From the NCBI RefSeq assembly GCF_016862575.1, contig NZ_BONF01000032.1:62001-126000 (forward strand): a stretch of DNA of 64,000 nucleotides, written 5' to 3'. Positions 35,429 through 44,534 of this stretch are shown in pieces. This DNA is from Catellatospora bangladeshensis (GTDB lineage Bacteria; Actinomycetota; Actinomycetes; Mycobacteriales; Micromonosporaceae). The notes under the pieces are model-generated. The model made no database searches. It saw only the letters and a list, made by a program, of their open reading frames with translations, and had not been told where the DNA came from. Numbering within the stretch: position 1 is the stretch's first letter; every line of letters starts with the position of its first letter. A program made the position numbers and the translations under genes.

Positions 35429-35503
35429 GATCGTCCGACTTGCCTGGCAGCTGTGCGTATCTTGGGCGCGCTTTCGCCCATGTGCCTGGCAAGTCGGACG
35501 ATC
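35429..35503. repeat. 75-bp palindromic intergenic element, copy 2
   Basis: Arms of 21 bp (35429-35449 and 35483-35503) with one mismatch, containing CCGACTTGCCTGGCA, and an inner TGGGCG/CGCCCA hairpin at 35463-35480. It lies between the convergent CPBP-like gene and pdxS, ending 6 nt from the pdxS stop. It is preceded by short tandem ATCGTCC units (35397-35436) that look like a partial expansion of the left arm. Confidence 0.85.
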
Positions 35504-35509
35504 ATCGGG

Positions 35510-36418
35510 TCACCAGCCGCGCTCGGCCAGGCGGTGCGGCTGCGGGATCTCGTCGACGTTGATGCCGACCATGGCCTCGCCCAGGCCGCGGGAGACCTTG
35601 GCGAGCACGTCCGGGTCGTCGTAGAAGGTGGTGGCCTTCACGATGGCCTCGGCGCGCTGCGCCGGGTTGCCCGACTTGAAGATGCCGGAGCCGACGAACA
35701 CGCCCTCGGCGCCGAGCTGCATCATCATCGCGGCGTCGGCGGGGGTGGCGATGCCGCCCGCGGTGAACAGCACGACCGGCAGCTTGCCGGTCTCCGCGAC
35801 CTCCTTGACCAGCTCGTACGGCGCCTGCAGCTCCTTGGCGGCGACGTAGAGCTCGTCGGCGGGCAGCGTGGTCAGCTTCTTGATCTCGGCGCGGATCTTC
35901 CGCATGTGGGTGGTCGCGTTGGAGACGTCACCGGTGCCGGCCTCGCCCTTGGAGCGGATCATGGCCGCGCCCTCGGTGATCCGGCGCAGCGCCTCGCCGA
36001 GGTTGGTCGCGCCGCACACGAACGGCACGGTGAACTGCCACTTGTCGATGTGGTTGGCGTAGTCGGCCGGGGTGAGCACCTCGGACTCGTCCACGTAGTC
36101 GACGCCGAGCGCCTGGAGCACCTGGGCCTCGACGAAGTGACCGATGCGGGCCTTGGCCATGACCGGGATGGAGACTGCGTTGATGATGCCGTCGATCATG
36201 TCCGGGTCGCTCATCCGGGACACGCCGCCCTGGGCGCGGATGTCGGCCGGCACGCGCTCCAGCGCCATGACGGCGACGGCGCCCGCGTCCTCGGCGATCT
36301 TCGCCTGCTCCGGGGTGACGACGTCCATGATCACGCCGCCCTTGAGCATCTCGGCCATGCCGCGCTTCACGCGGGCGGTGCCGGTCACCGGTACGTTCAC
36401 AGACTCGGTTGCAGACAT
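35510..36418 (-). CDS. pdxS: Pyridoxal 5'-phosphate synthase lyase subunit PdxS
   Basis: Makes PLP from ribose 5-phosphate, glyceraldehyde 3-phosphate and ammonia, with PdxT as the ammonia source. The 302-residue protein shows [15 protein letters not shown] with the Schiff-base Lys, [29 protein letters not shown] and [12 protein letters not shown]. Normally directly upstream of pdxT, but here they are 18 kb apart. I took the ATG at 36418 (MSATESVNV); upstream in-frame sequence runs through gene-free DNA. Confidence 0.97.
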   Translation of the reverse strand: MSATESVNVPVTGTARVKRGMAEMLKGGVIMDVVTPEQAKIAEDAGAVAVMALERVPADIRAQGGVSRMSDPDMIDGIINAVSIPVMAKARIGHFVEAQVLQALGVDYVDESEVLTPADYANHIDKWQFTVPFVCGATNLGEALRRITEGAAMIRSKGEAGTGDVSNATTHMRKIRAEIKKLTTLPADELYVAAKELQAPYELVKEVAETGKLPVVLFTAGGIATPADAAMMMQLGAEGVFVGSGIFKSGNPAQRAEAIVKATTFYDDPDVLAKVSRGLGEAMVGINVDEIPQPHRLAERGW

Positions 36419-36728
36419 GATGTCGCGCTTCTCCTGACCAACGGGATCTCGAAAGCAGCGAGCCGGCGCGCCTACCTGGGCGTTCACAGGCTCCGCTGCA
36501 CCCGATTCTACGTGGGGCCACTTCGCCGCCCCCACTGCCAATCAACACCCGGTGGCCCGGCCTGTGACCCGCATCACACGCCTGACCTGCGCTCGCTCCC
36601 CGGCGGTGACCCAGGTCGCACCGCTCGCCCGTCGCCGCGGCAGGTGCATAGCGAAGATCGGTGTCTCGTGTCACAACCTGCGGCCAGACCACAGATCATG
36701 GCACGAGACCGCGATCATGGCTGCCGGC
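36419..36728. other. 310-nt region between pdxS and the small membrane-protein gene
   Basis: Contains the pdxS leader and, at 36656-36715, a 60-bp palindromic element. No coding frame is supported. GAAGCGCGACA sits 5-15 nt upstream of the pdxS start. No PdxR/MocR gene or binding site was recognised. Confidence 0.5.
36656..36715. repeat. 60-bp palindromic element, GATCG/TCTCGTG type
   Basis: Arms GATCGGTGTCTCGTGTCA (36656-36673) and its near-complement ending CGATC at 36715, 15 of 18 matching. It starts immediately downstream of the small membrane-protein stop (36729). A second element of the same design lies at 58105-58165. Confidence 0.6.
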
Positions 36729-37229
36729 TCACGCACCCGCAAGGGTCGGGTCGTCGATGTCGAAGTACGCCGGGCGGGTGTGTTTGCGGTTCAGGCGCAG
36801 TACGCGGACCAGGGGGCGCTCGCGGGAGGCGAGCGCGGCGCGGACCAGGTCGGTGTGCATCTGCCGGGCCAGCGCGACCCGGCGGCTGGCCGCCACCACC
36901 GCCGCCCCGTTCGGCTCCTGCGGGTCGAAGGGCTGCTTGCGCAGGGTCCGGGTGAGATCGTTCTCGGCGGCCTCGCGGTCGTCCTCGCGGGCGTCGAGCG
37001 CGGCACGGGCCGCCGCGTAGAGGTCCGCACCCGCCGGATCGGCCGCCAGCTCCGTCTCGGCCAGCACCGCCGCGGCGGCCGCACGGCGCACCAGCTGCGA
37101 GTCCAGGGCCCGGCCCGCCGAGGCGGCGCGCAGGTGCAGCCGGTCCACCCGGCTCGCGGTCCAGGTGACGTAGGACGCGATCACGACCACCAAGGCCACC
37201 ACGCCGATCACCCAACCCATGCGGGGCAT
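36729..37229 (-). CDS. Conserved membrane-anchored protein at the Rv2609c position
   Basis: 166 residues: one N-terminal membrane helix (GWVIGVVALVVVIASYVTWTAS), then a helical, Ala/Arg-rich soluble part including LVRRAAAAAVLAETEL and AASRRVALARQMHTDLVRAAL. In mycobacteria the gene after pimA encodes a membrane protein with a Nudix domain. This protein matches its position and N-terminal layout but has no Nudix box. Probably an envelope-associated helper of unknown function, cotranscribed with pimA (32-nt gap). Confidence 0.7.
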   Translation of the reverse strand: MPRMGWVIGVVALVVVIASYVTWTASRVDRLHLRAASAGRALDSQLVRRAAAAAVLAETELAADPAGADLYAAARAALDAREDDREAAENDLTRTLRKQPFDPQEPNGAAVVAASRRVALARQMHTDLVRAALASRERPLVRVLRLNRKHTRPAYFDIDDPTLAGA

Positions 37230-37261
37230 CGTAGTGGGGCGCTGTTAAGCGCGCGTTCCCG

Positions 37262-38416
37262 CTACCACTCCGCCGGCTCCTCGGCGCCGCTGACCGTCTC
37301 CCCGCAGGCCTCGATCGCCGAGTTGTAGACCTCCAGCACCCGCGAGGCGACCACCGGCCAGTCGTACGCCGCGACCACCTTGCCCGCGTGCGCGGCCAGC
37401 GCCTGCCGCCGCTGCGCGTCGTCGAGCAGCTCGCTGATGGTCTGCCCGAGCACGCCCGCGTCGCCGTTGGGGAACAGCGCCCCCGCCCGGCCGCCGTCCA
37501 GCACCCGCCGGAACGCGTCGAGGTCGGTGGCGACGACCGCGGTCCCGGCCGCCATCGCCTCGGTCAGGATCATGCCGAAGGACTCGCCGCCGGTGTTGGG
37601 CGCGATGTAGAGGTCGACGCTGCGCAGCATGCGCGCCTTGTCCTGCTCGGAGACCTTGCCCAGGAACGTGGTGCGCGCCGCGACCTCCGCGGGCAGCTCC
37701 ATCTCGGCCAGGTCGCCGGGCCCGGCCACCAGCAGCCGCATCCCGGGCCGCTGCGGCATGACGTCGGACAGCGCGCGGGCCAGGATGTCGAAGCCCTTGC
37801 GCGGCTCGGTGAAGCGGCCCAGGAAGCCGACGGTGCCGCCGGAGCCCGGCGCGCACTCCCCCGGCCAGCCGGGCAGCGGCTCGGCATCGGCGAAGTGCGC
37901 CACCGACACCCCGTTGGGGATCTCCACGGCGCCGCCGTCCAGGTGCTCGACCTGCACCCGGCGGGCCAGCTCGCTGACCGCGATGCGGCCGGTGATCCGC
38001 TCCAGCACCACCCGCGCCACCGGCGCGCCCGCCGCCAGCGCCCGGGACCGGGTGATCGCGGTGTGGAAGGTGGCCACCACCGGGCCGCGCGCCGACATGA
38101 CGGCCAGCAGCGACAGGCTCGGGGTGAGCGGCTCGTGCACGTGCAGCACGTCGAAGTCGCCCTGGTGCAGCCAGCGGCGCACCCGCGCGGCCGAGATCGG
38201 CCCGAAGTTCAGCCGGGCCACCGAGCCGTTGTACGGCACCGGCACGGCCCGCCCGGCGGCCACCACGTAGTCCGGCAGCGGCTGGTCGTCGTCGGCGGGG
38301 GCGAGCACGCTCACCTCGTGCCCCATCCCGATCAGCGTCTCGGCGAGGTCGCGCACGTGGAACTGCACCCCGCCCGGCACGTCCAGCGAGTACGGGCAGA
38401 CGATCCCGATCCGCAC
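37262..38416 (-). CDS. pimA: Phosphatidylinositol alpha-mannosyltransferase PimA
   Basis: Transfers the first mannose from GDP-mannose to phosphatidylinositol on the inner membrane face. The 384-residue GT4/GT-B enzyme begins RIGIVCPYSLDVPGGVQFHVRDLAETL and has VPYNGSVARLNFGP, HVHEPLTPSLS and the C-terminal EX7E motif ESFGMILTEAMAAG. It follows patA with 1 nt between genes, in the pgsA-patA-pimA operon. Confidence 0.95.
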   Translation of the reverse strand: MRIGIVCPYSLDVPGGVQFHVRDLAETLIGMGHEVSVLAPADDDQPLPDYVVAAGRAVPVPYNGSVARLNFGPISAARVRRWLHQGDFDVLHVHEPLTPSLSLLAVMSARGPVVATFHTAITRSRALAAGAPVARVVLERITGRIAVSELARRVQVEHLDGGAVEIPNGVSVAHFADAEPLPGWPGECAPGSGGTVGFLGRFTEPRKGFDILARALSDVMPQRPGMRLLVAGPGDLAEMELPAEVAARTTFLGKVSEQDKARMLRSVDLYIAPNTGGESFGMILTEAMAAGTAVVATDLDAFRRVLDGGRAGALFPNGDAGVLGQTISELLDDAQRRQALAAHAGKVVAAYDWPVVASRVLEVYNSAIEACGETVSGAEEPAEW

Positions 38417-38417
38417 G

Positions 38418-39365
38418 TCACTCCTCCGGGTCGGTGGCGCCGGCGGAGGCCACCGCGCGGCGGGCCGTCCCGGAGCCGTTCATCGGCGGCTCGGTCAGCC
38501 ACAGCTTCTGGAGCATGTGCCAGTCTGCCGGGTGGGCGGCGATCCCGCGCGCCAGGCCGTCGGCCACCTGCTGGGTGAGCAGCCGCACTCTCGTGTCCAG
38601 GGAGCCCGCCGACGGGTCCGGCACCGGCAGCGGGCCGACCACCCGGCCGCAGCCCGCGTCCGGCTCGTACCACATGTCCACCACGAACAGCGGCGCGCCG
38701 GTGCGCAGCGCCAGCATCGCCGGGCCGGCCGGCATGCGGGTGCGCCCGCCGAAGAAGTCGACCTCGACCCCGCGCGCGGACAGGTCCCGGTCGGCCAGCA
38801 GCGGCACGATGTGCGCCTGGCCGAGCCGCTCCGCCAGGATGTCGATCGGCGAGCCCTGCCCGCCGGTGGCCGGGATGATGCTCATGCCCAGCTGCTCGCG
38901 GTAGGCGAGGAAGCGCTGGTAGACGCCCTCCGGCTTGAGCCGCTCGGCGACCGTGGTCAGCGGCAGGCCGCTCGCGGTCACCATCGCTCCGGCCGCGTCC
39001 CAGTTGCCCGCGTGCGGCAGCGCCACGATCGCGCCGGTGCCCGCCGCGTGCGCCGCGGCCAGCTTGTCGTAGTCGTGCAGCCGGAAGCCGTCGCGCAGCT
39101 GCTCCCGCGACTTCGACGGCAGCCGGAACGCCTCCAGCCAGTAGCGGGCGTACGAGCGCATCGCGTCGCGTACCAGCGAATCGGGTGCGGGCTCGCCCAG
39201 CACGCAGCTCAGGTTGCGGGCCAGGCGCTGCACCCCGGGGCCGCGCTTGGCCGCCGCCCGGTCCGCACCGGCCCGGAACAGCGCCTTCGCGGCAGGCTCG
39301 GGCATGGTCCGCACCAGCCGCCACCCGGCCGCATAACCCAGCTCGACAAGCCGCTCCTTGTTCAC
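38418..39365 (-). CDS. patA: Phosphatidylinositol mannoside acyltransferase (PatA)
   Basis: Acylates the 2-linked mannose of PIM with palmitate. The 315-residue LpxL/HtrB-family enzyme has the H-x4-D-like motif in PHAGNWDAAG, and VPLLADRDLSARGVEVDFFG. The GTG at 39365 overlaps the pgsA stop (GTGA). The C-terminal 30 residues are variable. Placed between pgsA and pimA as in mycobacteria and streptomycetes. Confidence 0.93.
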   Translation of the reverse strand: MNKERLVELGYAAGWRLVRTMPEPAAKALFRAGADRAAAKRGPGVQRLARNLSCVLGEPAPDSLVRDAMRSYARYWLEAFRLPSKSREQLRDGFRLHDYDKLAAAHAAGTGAIVALPHAGNWDAAGAMVTASGLPLTTVAERLKPEGVYQRFLAYREQLGMSIIPATGGQGSPIDILAERLGQAHIVPLLADRDLSARGVEVDFFGGRTRMPAGPAMLALRTGAPLFVVDMWYEPDAGCGRVVGPLPVPDPSAGSLDTRVRLLTQQVADGLARGIAAHPADWHMLQKLWLTEPPMNGSGTARRAVASAGATDPEE

Positions 39366-39982
39366 ACCGCCTCCCCGGCGGCCTCGTGCCTGCGCACGTG
39401 CCACATGCGCTGGCCGACGGTGAAGATGGAGCCGGCCGCGAGCAGCCACAGCGACGCGGGCAGGCCCCAGGCCAGGCCGAAGCCGGTGAGCAGCGCGCCC
39501 ACCCCGACGATGATCAGGCGCTCGGCGCGCTCGACGAGGCCCACGTGGCAGGACATGCCCAGACCCTCGGCGCGCGCCTTGACGTAGGACACGACCTGCC
39601 CGGCGACCAGGCAGATCAGGGCCGCGGCCAGTGCCCAGCGGTCGCCGGTGCCGGCGTACCACCAGATGATGCCCGCGAAGATGGCACCGTCGGCGATGCG
39701 GTCCATCGTCGAGTCCAGCAACGCGCCGTAGCGGCTGGCGCTGCCGCGGGCCCGCGCCATCGCCCCGTCCATCACGTCGGTGAGGCCGCACACTAGGATG
39801 ATCAACACGGCGGCGACGAAGTGCCCGCGCGCTGCGAAGCCGAACGCCCCGACCAGCACGCCCAGGGTGCCCACCACGGTCACCGCGTTCGGGCTGACAC
39901 CCGCGCGGAGCAGCGCCCGGCTGAGAGGATCTAGCAGCCGGGCCGTACCGGCCTTGCCCACCACGCTGAGGATCTTCGCCAT
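39362..39982 (-). CDS. pgsA: CDP-alcohol phosphatidyltransferase PgsA (phosphatidylinositol phosphate synthase)
   Basis: Condenses CDP-diacylglycerol with inositol 1-phosphate, giving the lipid used by PimA and PatA. The 206-residue membrane protein carries the full CDP-OH-P motif: DVMDGAMARARGSASRYGALLDSTMD (key D, DG, AR, G, D, D). About six membrane helices. ATG at 39982 chosen as it begins AKILSVVGKAGTARLLDPLSRALL. Divergent from the EF-G2 gene with 136 nt between starts. thrS and HIT, its usual upstream neighbours, are displaced by about 4 kb. Confidence 0.93.
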   Translation of the reverse strand: MAKILSVVGKAGTARLLDPLSRALLRAGVSPNAVTVVGTLGVLVGAFGFAARGHFVAAVLIILVCGLTDVMDGAMARARGSASRYGALLDSTMDRIADGAIFAGIIWWYAGTGDRWALAAALICLVAGQVVSYVKARAEGLGMSCHVGLVERAERLIIVGVGALLTGFGLAWGLPASLWLLAAGSIFTVGQRMWHVRRHEAAGEAV

Positions 39983-40118
39983 GATGGCGCTAACGATAGC
40001 GGTGGGCGTCACGGCGCTCGACGGCGGCGACACGCGCACGCCGGTCTTGTGTCCGAACGCCCGATGGGTGTGGGATCGGGAAACAATGCAGTAACCGACA
40101 CGGATACAGGAGGCGGAC

Positions 40119-42281
40119 ATGGCGCGCGGCGACAGGGAGAAGGTCTCACAGGCTCCGGCGCAGGTCGCCGAGGAGCCTTCCGACGTGCGCAACGTCGTGG
40201 TGGTCGGGCACGCCGGCAGCGGCAAGACGACGCTGGTAGAGGCGCTGCTCGCGGCCACCGGGACGATCGGCCGGGCCGGTTCGGTCGCCGACGGCAGCAC
40301 CGTCACCGACCACGACCCGGCCGCCGTCAAGCAGCAGCGCTCGGTCGCGCTGGCCTGCGCGCCGCTGACCCACGACGGGGTCAAGGTCAACCTGCTGGAC
40401 ACGCCCGGCTACGCCGACTTCGTCGGTGAGCTGCGGGCCGGCCTGCGCGCCGCCGACGCCGCCCTGTTCGTGGTGAGCGCCTGGGACGGGATGGACGCGG
40501 CCACCGCCACCCTCTGGGAGGAGTGCGCCGCGGTCGGCATGCCGCGCGCCGTGGCGATCACCCGGCTGGACCACCCGAGGGCCGACTTCGACGAGGCCCT
40601 CGCGCTGTGCCAGCGGGTCTTCGGCGAGGAGATCCAGCCGCTGTACCTGCCCATGCACGGCGACGACGGCCAGTCCGTCGAGGGCCTGATCGGCCTGATC
40701 TCGCAGCAGGTGTACGACTACTCCGGCGGCTACCCGCCCCAGGTGCGCGAGCCCGACCCGGAGCACCTGCCCGCCATCGAGGAGTCCCGCGGCGAGCTGA
40801 TCGAGGGGATCATCGCCGAGAGCGAGGACGAGACCCTGATGGACCGCTACCTCGCGGGCGAGGCCATCGACCAGCAGGTGCTCGTCGACGACCTGGAGAA
40901 GGCAGTGGCCCGCGGCCACTTCCACCCCGTGGTGCCCGTCTGCGCCGAGACCGGCGTCGGCCTGGACGCGCTGCTGGAGCTGCTCACCCGGGCCTTCCCG
41001 ACCCCGCTGGAGCACCCGCTGCCCGCGGTCACCGGCGTGGACGGCGCCCCGCGTGACGCGCTCACCTGCGACCCGGACGGCCCGCTGGTCGCCGAGGTGG
41101 TCAAGACGACCATCGACCCGTACGTGGGCCGGGTCAGCCTGGTCCGTGTCTTCTCCGGCACGCTGCGCCCGGACACCCCGGTGCACATCAGCGGCCACGG
41201 CCTGGCCGAGCGCGGTCACCCCGACCACGACGCCGACGAGCGGGTCACCCACCTCTACTCACCGCTGGGCGCCAGCCTGCGCGAGGTCGGCAAGTGCATC
41301 GCGGGTGACATCTGCGCGGTCACCAAGTCCACCGCCGCCGAGACCGGCGACACCATCTCGGCCAAGGACCGGCCGCTGCTGATGGCGCCGTGGCAGATGC
41401 CCGAGCCGCTGCTGCCGGTGGCCGTGGTGCCCAAGACCCGCTCGGACGAGGACGCCCTGGCCAAGAACCTGGCCAAGCTGGTCGCGGGCGACCCGACGCT
41501 GCGCCTGGAGCGCAACCCGGAGACCCACCAGCTCGTGCTGTGGTGCATGGGCGAGGCGCACGCCGATGTGGTGCTGGACCGGCTGCGCGCGGGCGGCGTC
41601 GAGCTGAGCACCGAACCGGCCAAGGTCGCGCTGCGCGAGGCGTTCGCCGCGCCCGCCGCCGGGCAGGGCCGCCACGTGAAGCAGTCCGGCGGGCACGGCC
41701 AGTACGCCGTGTGCGCGATCCAGCTGGAGCCGCTGCCGCGCGGCGCGGGCATCGAGTTCGTCGACAAGATCGTCGGTGGCGCGATCCCGCACAACTACAT
41801 CCCCAGCGTCGAGAAGGGGGTACGCGCGCAGGCCGAGCGCGGCATCGCGGCCGGCTACCCCGTCGTCGACTTCCGGGTCACCCTGGTCGACGGCAAGGCG
41901 CACAGCGTCGACTCCTCCGACGCCGCCTTCCAGACCGCGGGCAGCATGGCGCTCAAGGACGCCGCGGAGAAGGCGCAGATCACGCTCCTGGAACCGGTCG
42001 ACGAGGTGGTCATCACGGTGCCCGACAGCGCGGTGGGCGCGGTGATGAGCGACCTGTCCGGCCGCCGCGGGCGGGTGCTCGGCTCCGAGTCGGACCCCGG
42101 CGGCGGCGACCGCACCCAGGTCCGCGCCGAGGTCCCGGCGGTGGAGCTGCTGCGCTACCTGGTCGACCTGCGCTCGATGACGGCAGGCGCGGGCACCTTC
42201 ACCCGCGAGTTCGCCCGCTACGAGCCCATGCCCGGCCACCTCGCCGACCAGGCCCGCAAGGACCACGCCACGTCGCGCTGA
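40119..42281 (+). CDS. fusA2: Elongation factor G-like protein EF-G2
   Basis: A 720-residue EF-G paralogue with five EF-G domains. Walker A is VVGHAGSGKTTL and G3 is DTPGYADF. Switch I has KQQRSVAL in place of the usual ERGITI, and the G4 NKxD position reads TRLD. Domain IV keeps KQSGGHGQYAV. These changes fit the actinobacterial EF-G2 group, whose members do not act as the main translocase. AGGAGG lies 5 nt before the ATG. Carried as a plus-strand insert between pgsA and HIT. Confidence 0.9.
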   Translation: MARGDREKVSQAPAQVAEEPSDVRNVVVVGHAGSGKTTLVEALLAATGTIGRAGSVADGSTVTDHDPAAVKQQRSVALACAPLTHDGVKVNLLDTPGYADFVGELRAGLRAADAALFVVSAWDGMDAATATLWEECAAVGMPRAVAITRLDHPRADFDEALALCQRVFGEEIQPLYLPMHGDDGQSVEGLIGLISQQVYDYSGGYPPQVREPDPEHLPAIEESRGELIEGIIAESEDETLMDRYLAGEAIDQQVLVDDLEKAVARGHFHPVVPVCAETGVGLDALLELLTRAFPTPLEHPLPAVTGVDGAPRDALTCDPDGPLVAEVVKTTIDPYVGRVSLVRVFSGTLRPDTPVHISGHGLAERGHPDHDADERVTHLYSPLGASLREVGKCIAGDICAVTKSTAAETGDTISAKDRPLLMAPWQMPEPLLPVAVVPKTRSDEDALAKNLAKLVAGDPTLRLERNPETHQLVLWCMGEAHADVVLDRLRAGGVELSTEPAKVALREAFAAPAAGQGRHVKQSGGHGQYAVCAIQLEPLPRGAGIEFVDKIVGGAIPHNYIPSVEKGVRAQAERGIAAGYPVVDFRVTLVDGKAHSVDSSDAAFQTAGSMALKDAAEKAQITLLEPVDEVVITVPDSAVGAVMSDLSGRRGRVLGSESDPGGGDRTQVRAEVPAVELLRYLVDLRSMTAGAGTFTREFARYEPMPGHLADQARKDHATSR

Positions 42282-42305
42282 GCCGCCCGTCCCCGCCGCG
42301 GCGCG

Positions 42306-43115
42306 TCAGGTGGCCGTGGCGGGGGCCGGATCGGCGGCGGCGAGCAGCTCGGAGACCGTGGCGAACTCGAAGCCGCGGGCACGGACCGCCTTGATGATCT
42401 CCCGCAGGTTGTCGATGCAGACCAGCCGGTCCTTCGGGCCGACGTCGTGGGCGAGGATCACGGTGCCGGGCCGGGCCGCCTCGGCGGTGTCGGCCACGAT
42501 CCCGCCCGGATCGTCCACGAACACGCTCTCCCGCATCCGCTGCGACCACATGATCACGTCGTACCCGAACTCCTCGGCGACGGTCAGCGTGGACCCGCCG
42601 AGGTGCCCCCACGGCGGGCGCAGCAGCGTCGGGACCCGGCCGACGTGCTCGGTGATCGCGTCGTGGCAGCGGCGCAGCTGCTCGCGCACCTTGCGCTCGT
42701 CGCGCTGGGCGAGGTCCTTGTGCGCCCAGGTGTGGTTGCCGACCTCGTGCCGGGCGTAGCGCCCCTTGACCAGGCCGGCGTTCTTGACCAGCCGCTCGCC
42801 GACGACGAAGAACGTCGCTTTGGCGCCCAGCTCGTCCAGCGCGTCGAGCACCCGCGGCGTCCAGTCGGGCTCGGGCCCGTCGTCGAAGGTCAGCGCCACC
42901 AGCGGCCTGCTCGTGTTGACGTGCCAGACGGTGCGCACCGTGCCGTTGTGCCAGCCCAGCTCGTTGCCGGCGGGCGCGTACCCGCCGTCGATGGGCAGCC
43001 GGTCCGGGCCGAACCAGCTCTTGGCCCGCATGCCGACGACGGCGGCGGTCGCGCCGACCCCGCCCGCGGCGAGCATGCGGAAGACCCCCCGCCGTGAAAC
43101 CATCCCCGTCCCCAT
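42306..43115 (-). CDS. Exported polysaccharide deacetylase (NodB domain, twin-arginine-type signal)
   Basis: A 269-residue CE4 enzyme with an SRRGVFRMLAAGGVGATAAVV N-terminus, a likely Tat signal. Catalytic motifs are LTFDDGPEPD, GNHTWAH, LRPPWGHLG and ILAHDVG. It likely de-N-acetylates peptidoglycan or chitin-like polymers outside the cell. A second ATG at 43103 is possible. It ends 24 nt from the convergent EF-G2 stop, with no clear hairpin between them. Confidence 0.88.
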   Translation of the reverse strand: MGTGMVSRRGVFRMLAAGGVGATAAVVGMRAKSWFGPDRLPIDGGYAPAGNELGWHNGTVRTVWHVNTSRPLVALTFDDGPEPDWTPRVLDALDELGAKATFFVVGERLVKNAGLVKGRYARHEVGNHTWAHKDLAQRDERKVREQLRRCHDAITEHVGRVPTLLRPPWGHLGGSTLTVAEEFGYDVIMWSQRMRESVFVDDPGGIVADTAEAARPGTVILAHDVGPKDRLVCIDNLREIIKAVRARGFEFATVSELLAAADPAPATAT

Positions 43116-43273
43116 CCCCCCGCATCCACCGCGCCGGAGGGGCCGGGCGGTGTTCGATGCGTCTACCGGAATGATGACGTGGGCGAGGCGCTCGCGGTTG
43201 CATTCGGCCGATCACGTCACAGCCGGTGACGGCGGCCGGGTGTCCCGCACGTCCGCACGGGACACCCGGAGGT

Positions 43274-43981
43274 TCACCAGACCAGGCAGAACGGGTGGCC
43301 GGCCGGGTCGGCGTACACCCGCCAGTTGTCGCCCTCGCCGGGCAGCCGCGTCGCGCCGAGCGCGAGCACCTTCGGCTCCGCCTCCTCGACGTCGGCGACC
43401 TCCACGTCGAGGTGGAACTGCTGGGGGTATGCCGGGTCGGGCCAGCGCGGCGCGCGATGCTCCGCGATCTCCTGGAAGATCACCGCGAGCTTGCCCTCCT
43501 TGGAGATCATGGCGCCGCCCTCGCCCTCCCAGGTCACCGGGAAGCCGAGCAGCTCGCTGTAGAAGCGGGCCAGCGGCCCGGCCTGCTCGCAGTCGATCGC
43601 CACGTCGGCGAGCGCCACGCTGTCCACGTCGGCCTGGCACAGGCAGAACGGGTGCCCGGCCGGGTCGGCCAGCACGGTGAAGGTGTCGCCGCCGCCGGGC
43701 AGCCGCGTCGCGCCGAGCTCGACCGCCCGCTCGACCGCCGCGGCCATGTCGGGCACGCGCAGGTCGAGGTGCATCTGCTGCGGGTACGCCGGGTCGGGCC
43801 AGCGCGGCGGGACGTGGTCGTCGGCCCGCTGGAACCCGATCCGGGTGCCGTCGGCGGTCTTGAGGAGGATCCATTCGTCGTCGGCGTAGTGCTCGACGAG
43901 CCCGGCCAGCTCGGCGTAGAAACCCGCCAGGCCCTTGAGGTCGGGCGTATCGAGCACGACGGTCTTTAGTTCGCCAATCAT
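43274..43981 (-). CDS. Tandem glyoxalase-like VOC protein with internal duplication
   Basis: A 235-residue protein made of two VOC-like halves. The motif RWPDPAYPQQ followed by H-L-D occurs in both halves with flanking identity, and DPAGHPFCL also occurs twice. It belongs to the glyoxalase-like group often annotated as glyoxalase or DUF. The metal-ligand set is not obvious. I chose ATG at 43981 over 43990, since GGAAGG sits 9 nt upstream of it. Function unknown. Confidence 0.75.
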   Translation of the reverse strand: MIGELKTVVLDTPDLKGLAGFYAELAGLVEHYADDEWILLKTADGTRIGFQRADDHVPPRWPDPAYPQQMHLDLRVPDMAAAVERAVELGATRLPGGGDTFTVLADPAGHPFCLCQADVDSVALADVAIDCEQAGPLARFYSELLGFPVTWEGEGGAMISKEGKLAVIFQEIAEHRAPRWPDPAYPQQFHLDVEVADVEEAEPKVLALGATRLPGEGDNWRVYADPAGHPFCLVW

Positions 43982-43995
43982 GGCGGCCATCCTTC

Positions 43996-44028
43996 CGCAG
44001 GGGTACGACGTAATCGCGTACCCCTGCG
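43996..44028 (-). terminator. Hairpin terminator downstream of the HIT gene
   Basis: CGCAGGGGTACG (43996-44007) pairs perfectly with CGTACCCCTGCG (44017-44028), with a 9-nt loop. It starts 8 nt after the HIT stop and touches the leader of the downstream VOC gene. It ends the thrS-HIT transcript, and may influence VOC expression. Confidence 0.75.
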
Positions 44029-44036
44029 GCGTGGCG

Positions 44037-44534
44037 TTACGCCGGCCAGGCCTCGCGCAGCAGGTCCCGGGTGTCGGTGAGCAGCTGCGGCAGGGCCTTG
44101 GTGCGGGCGACGACGGGCAGGAAGTTGTTGTCGCCGCCCCACCGCGGCACCACGTGCTGGTGCAGGTGCGCGGCGATGCCCGCCCCGGCGGCGTGGCCCT
44201 GGTTGAGCCCGATGTTGAAGCCGTGCGCGCTGGACACCTTGCGCACCACCCGCATCGCCGTCTTGGTGAACTCGGCCAGCTCGGCCGTCTCCGCCGCGTC
44301 CAGCTCCGGGTAGTCGTCGATGTGCCGGTACGGGCAGATCAGCAGGTGCCCCGGGTTGTACGGGAACCGGTTGAGCACCGCGTACACGGCCTCACCGCGC
44401 GCCACCACGAGCCCGTCCGGGTCGTCGACGGGCGCGACGCAGAACGGGCAGTCGGCGGACCGGGCGCCGCCGACGTACGCCATGCGCCACGGCGTCCACA
44501 GCCGCTCCAGGCCGTCGGGGTCGGGTCCGGTCAC
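44037..44534 (-). CDS. HIT-domain nucleotide hydrolase/phosphorylase (Ap4A type)
   Basis: A 165-residue HIT protein. The catalytic triad motif is [11 protein letters not shown], and CPFC near the N-terminus with a later His may bind zinc. The gene after thrS in mycobacteria (Rv2613c) is described as a diadenosine tetraphosphate phosphorylase, and this protein has the same context and layout. GTG start overlaps the thrS stop (GTGA), so the genes are coupled. Confidence 0.88.
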   Translation of the reverse strand: MTGPDPDGLERLWTPWRMAYVGGARSADCPFCVAPVDDPDGLVVARGEAVYAVLNRFPYNPGHLLICPYRHIDDYPELDAAETAELAEFTKTAMRVVRKVSSAHGFNIGLNQGHAAGAGIAAHLHQHVVPRWGGDNNFLPVVARTKALPQLLTDTRDLLREAWPA

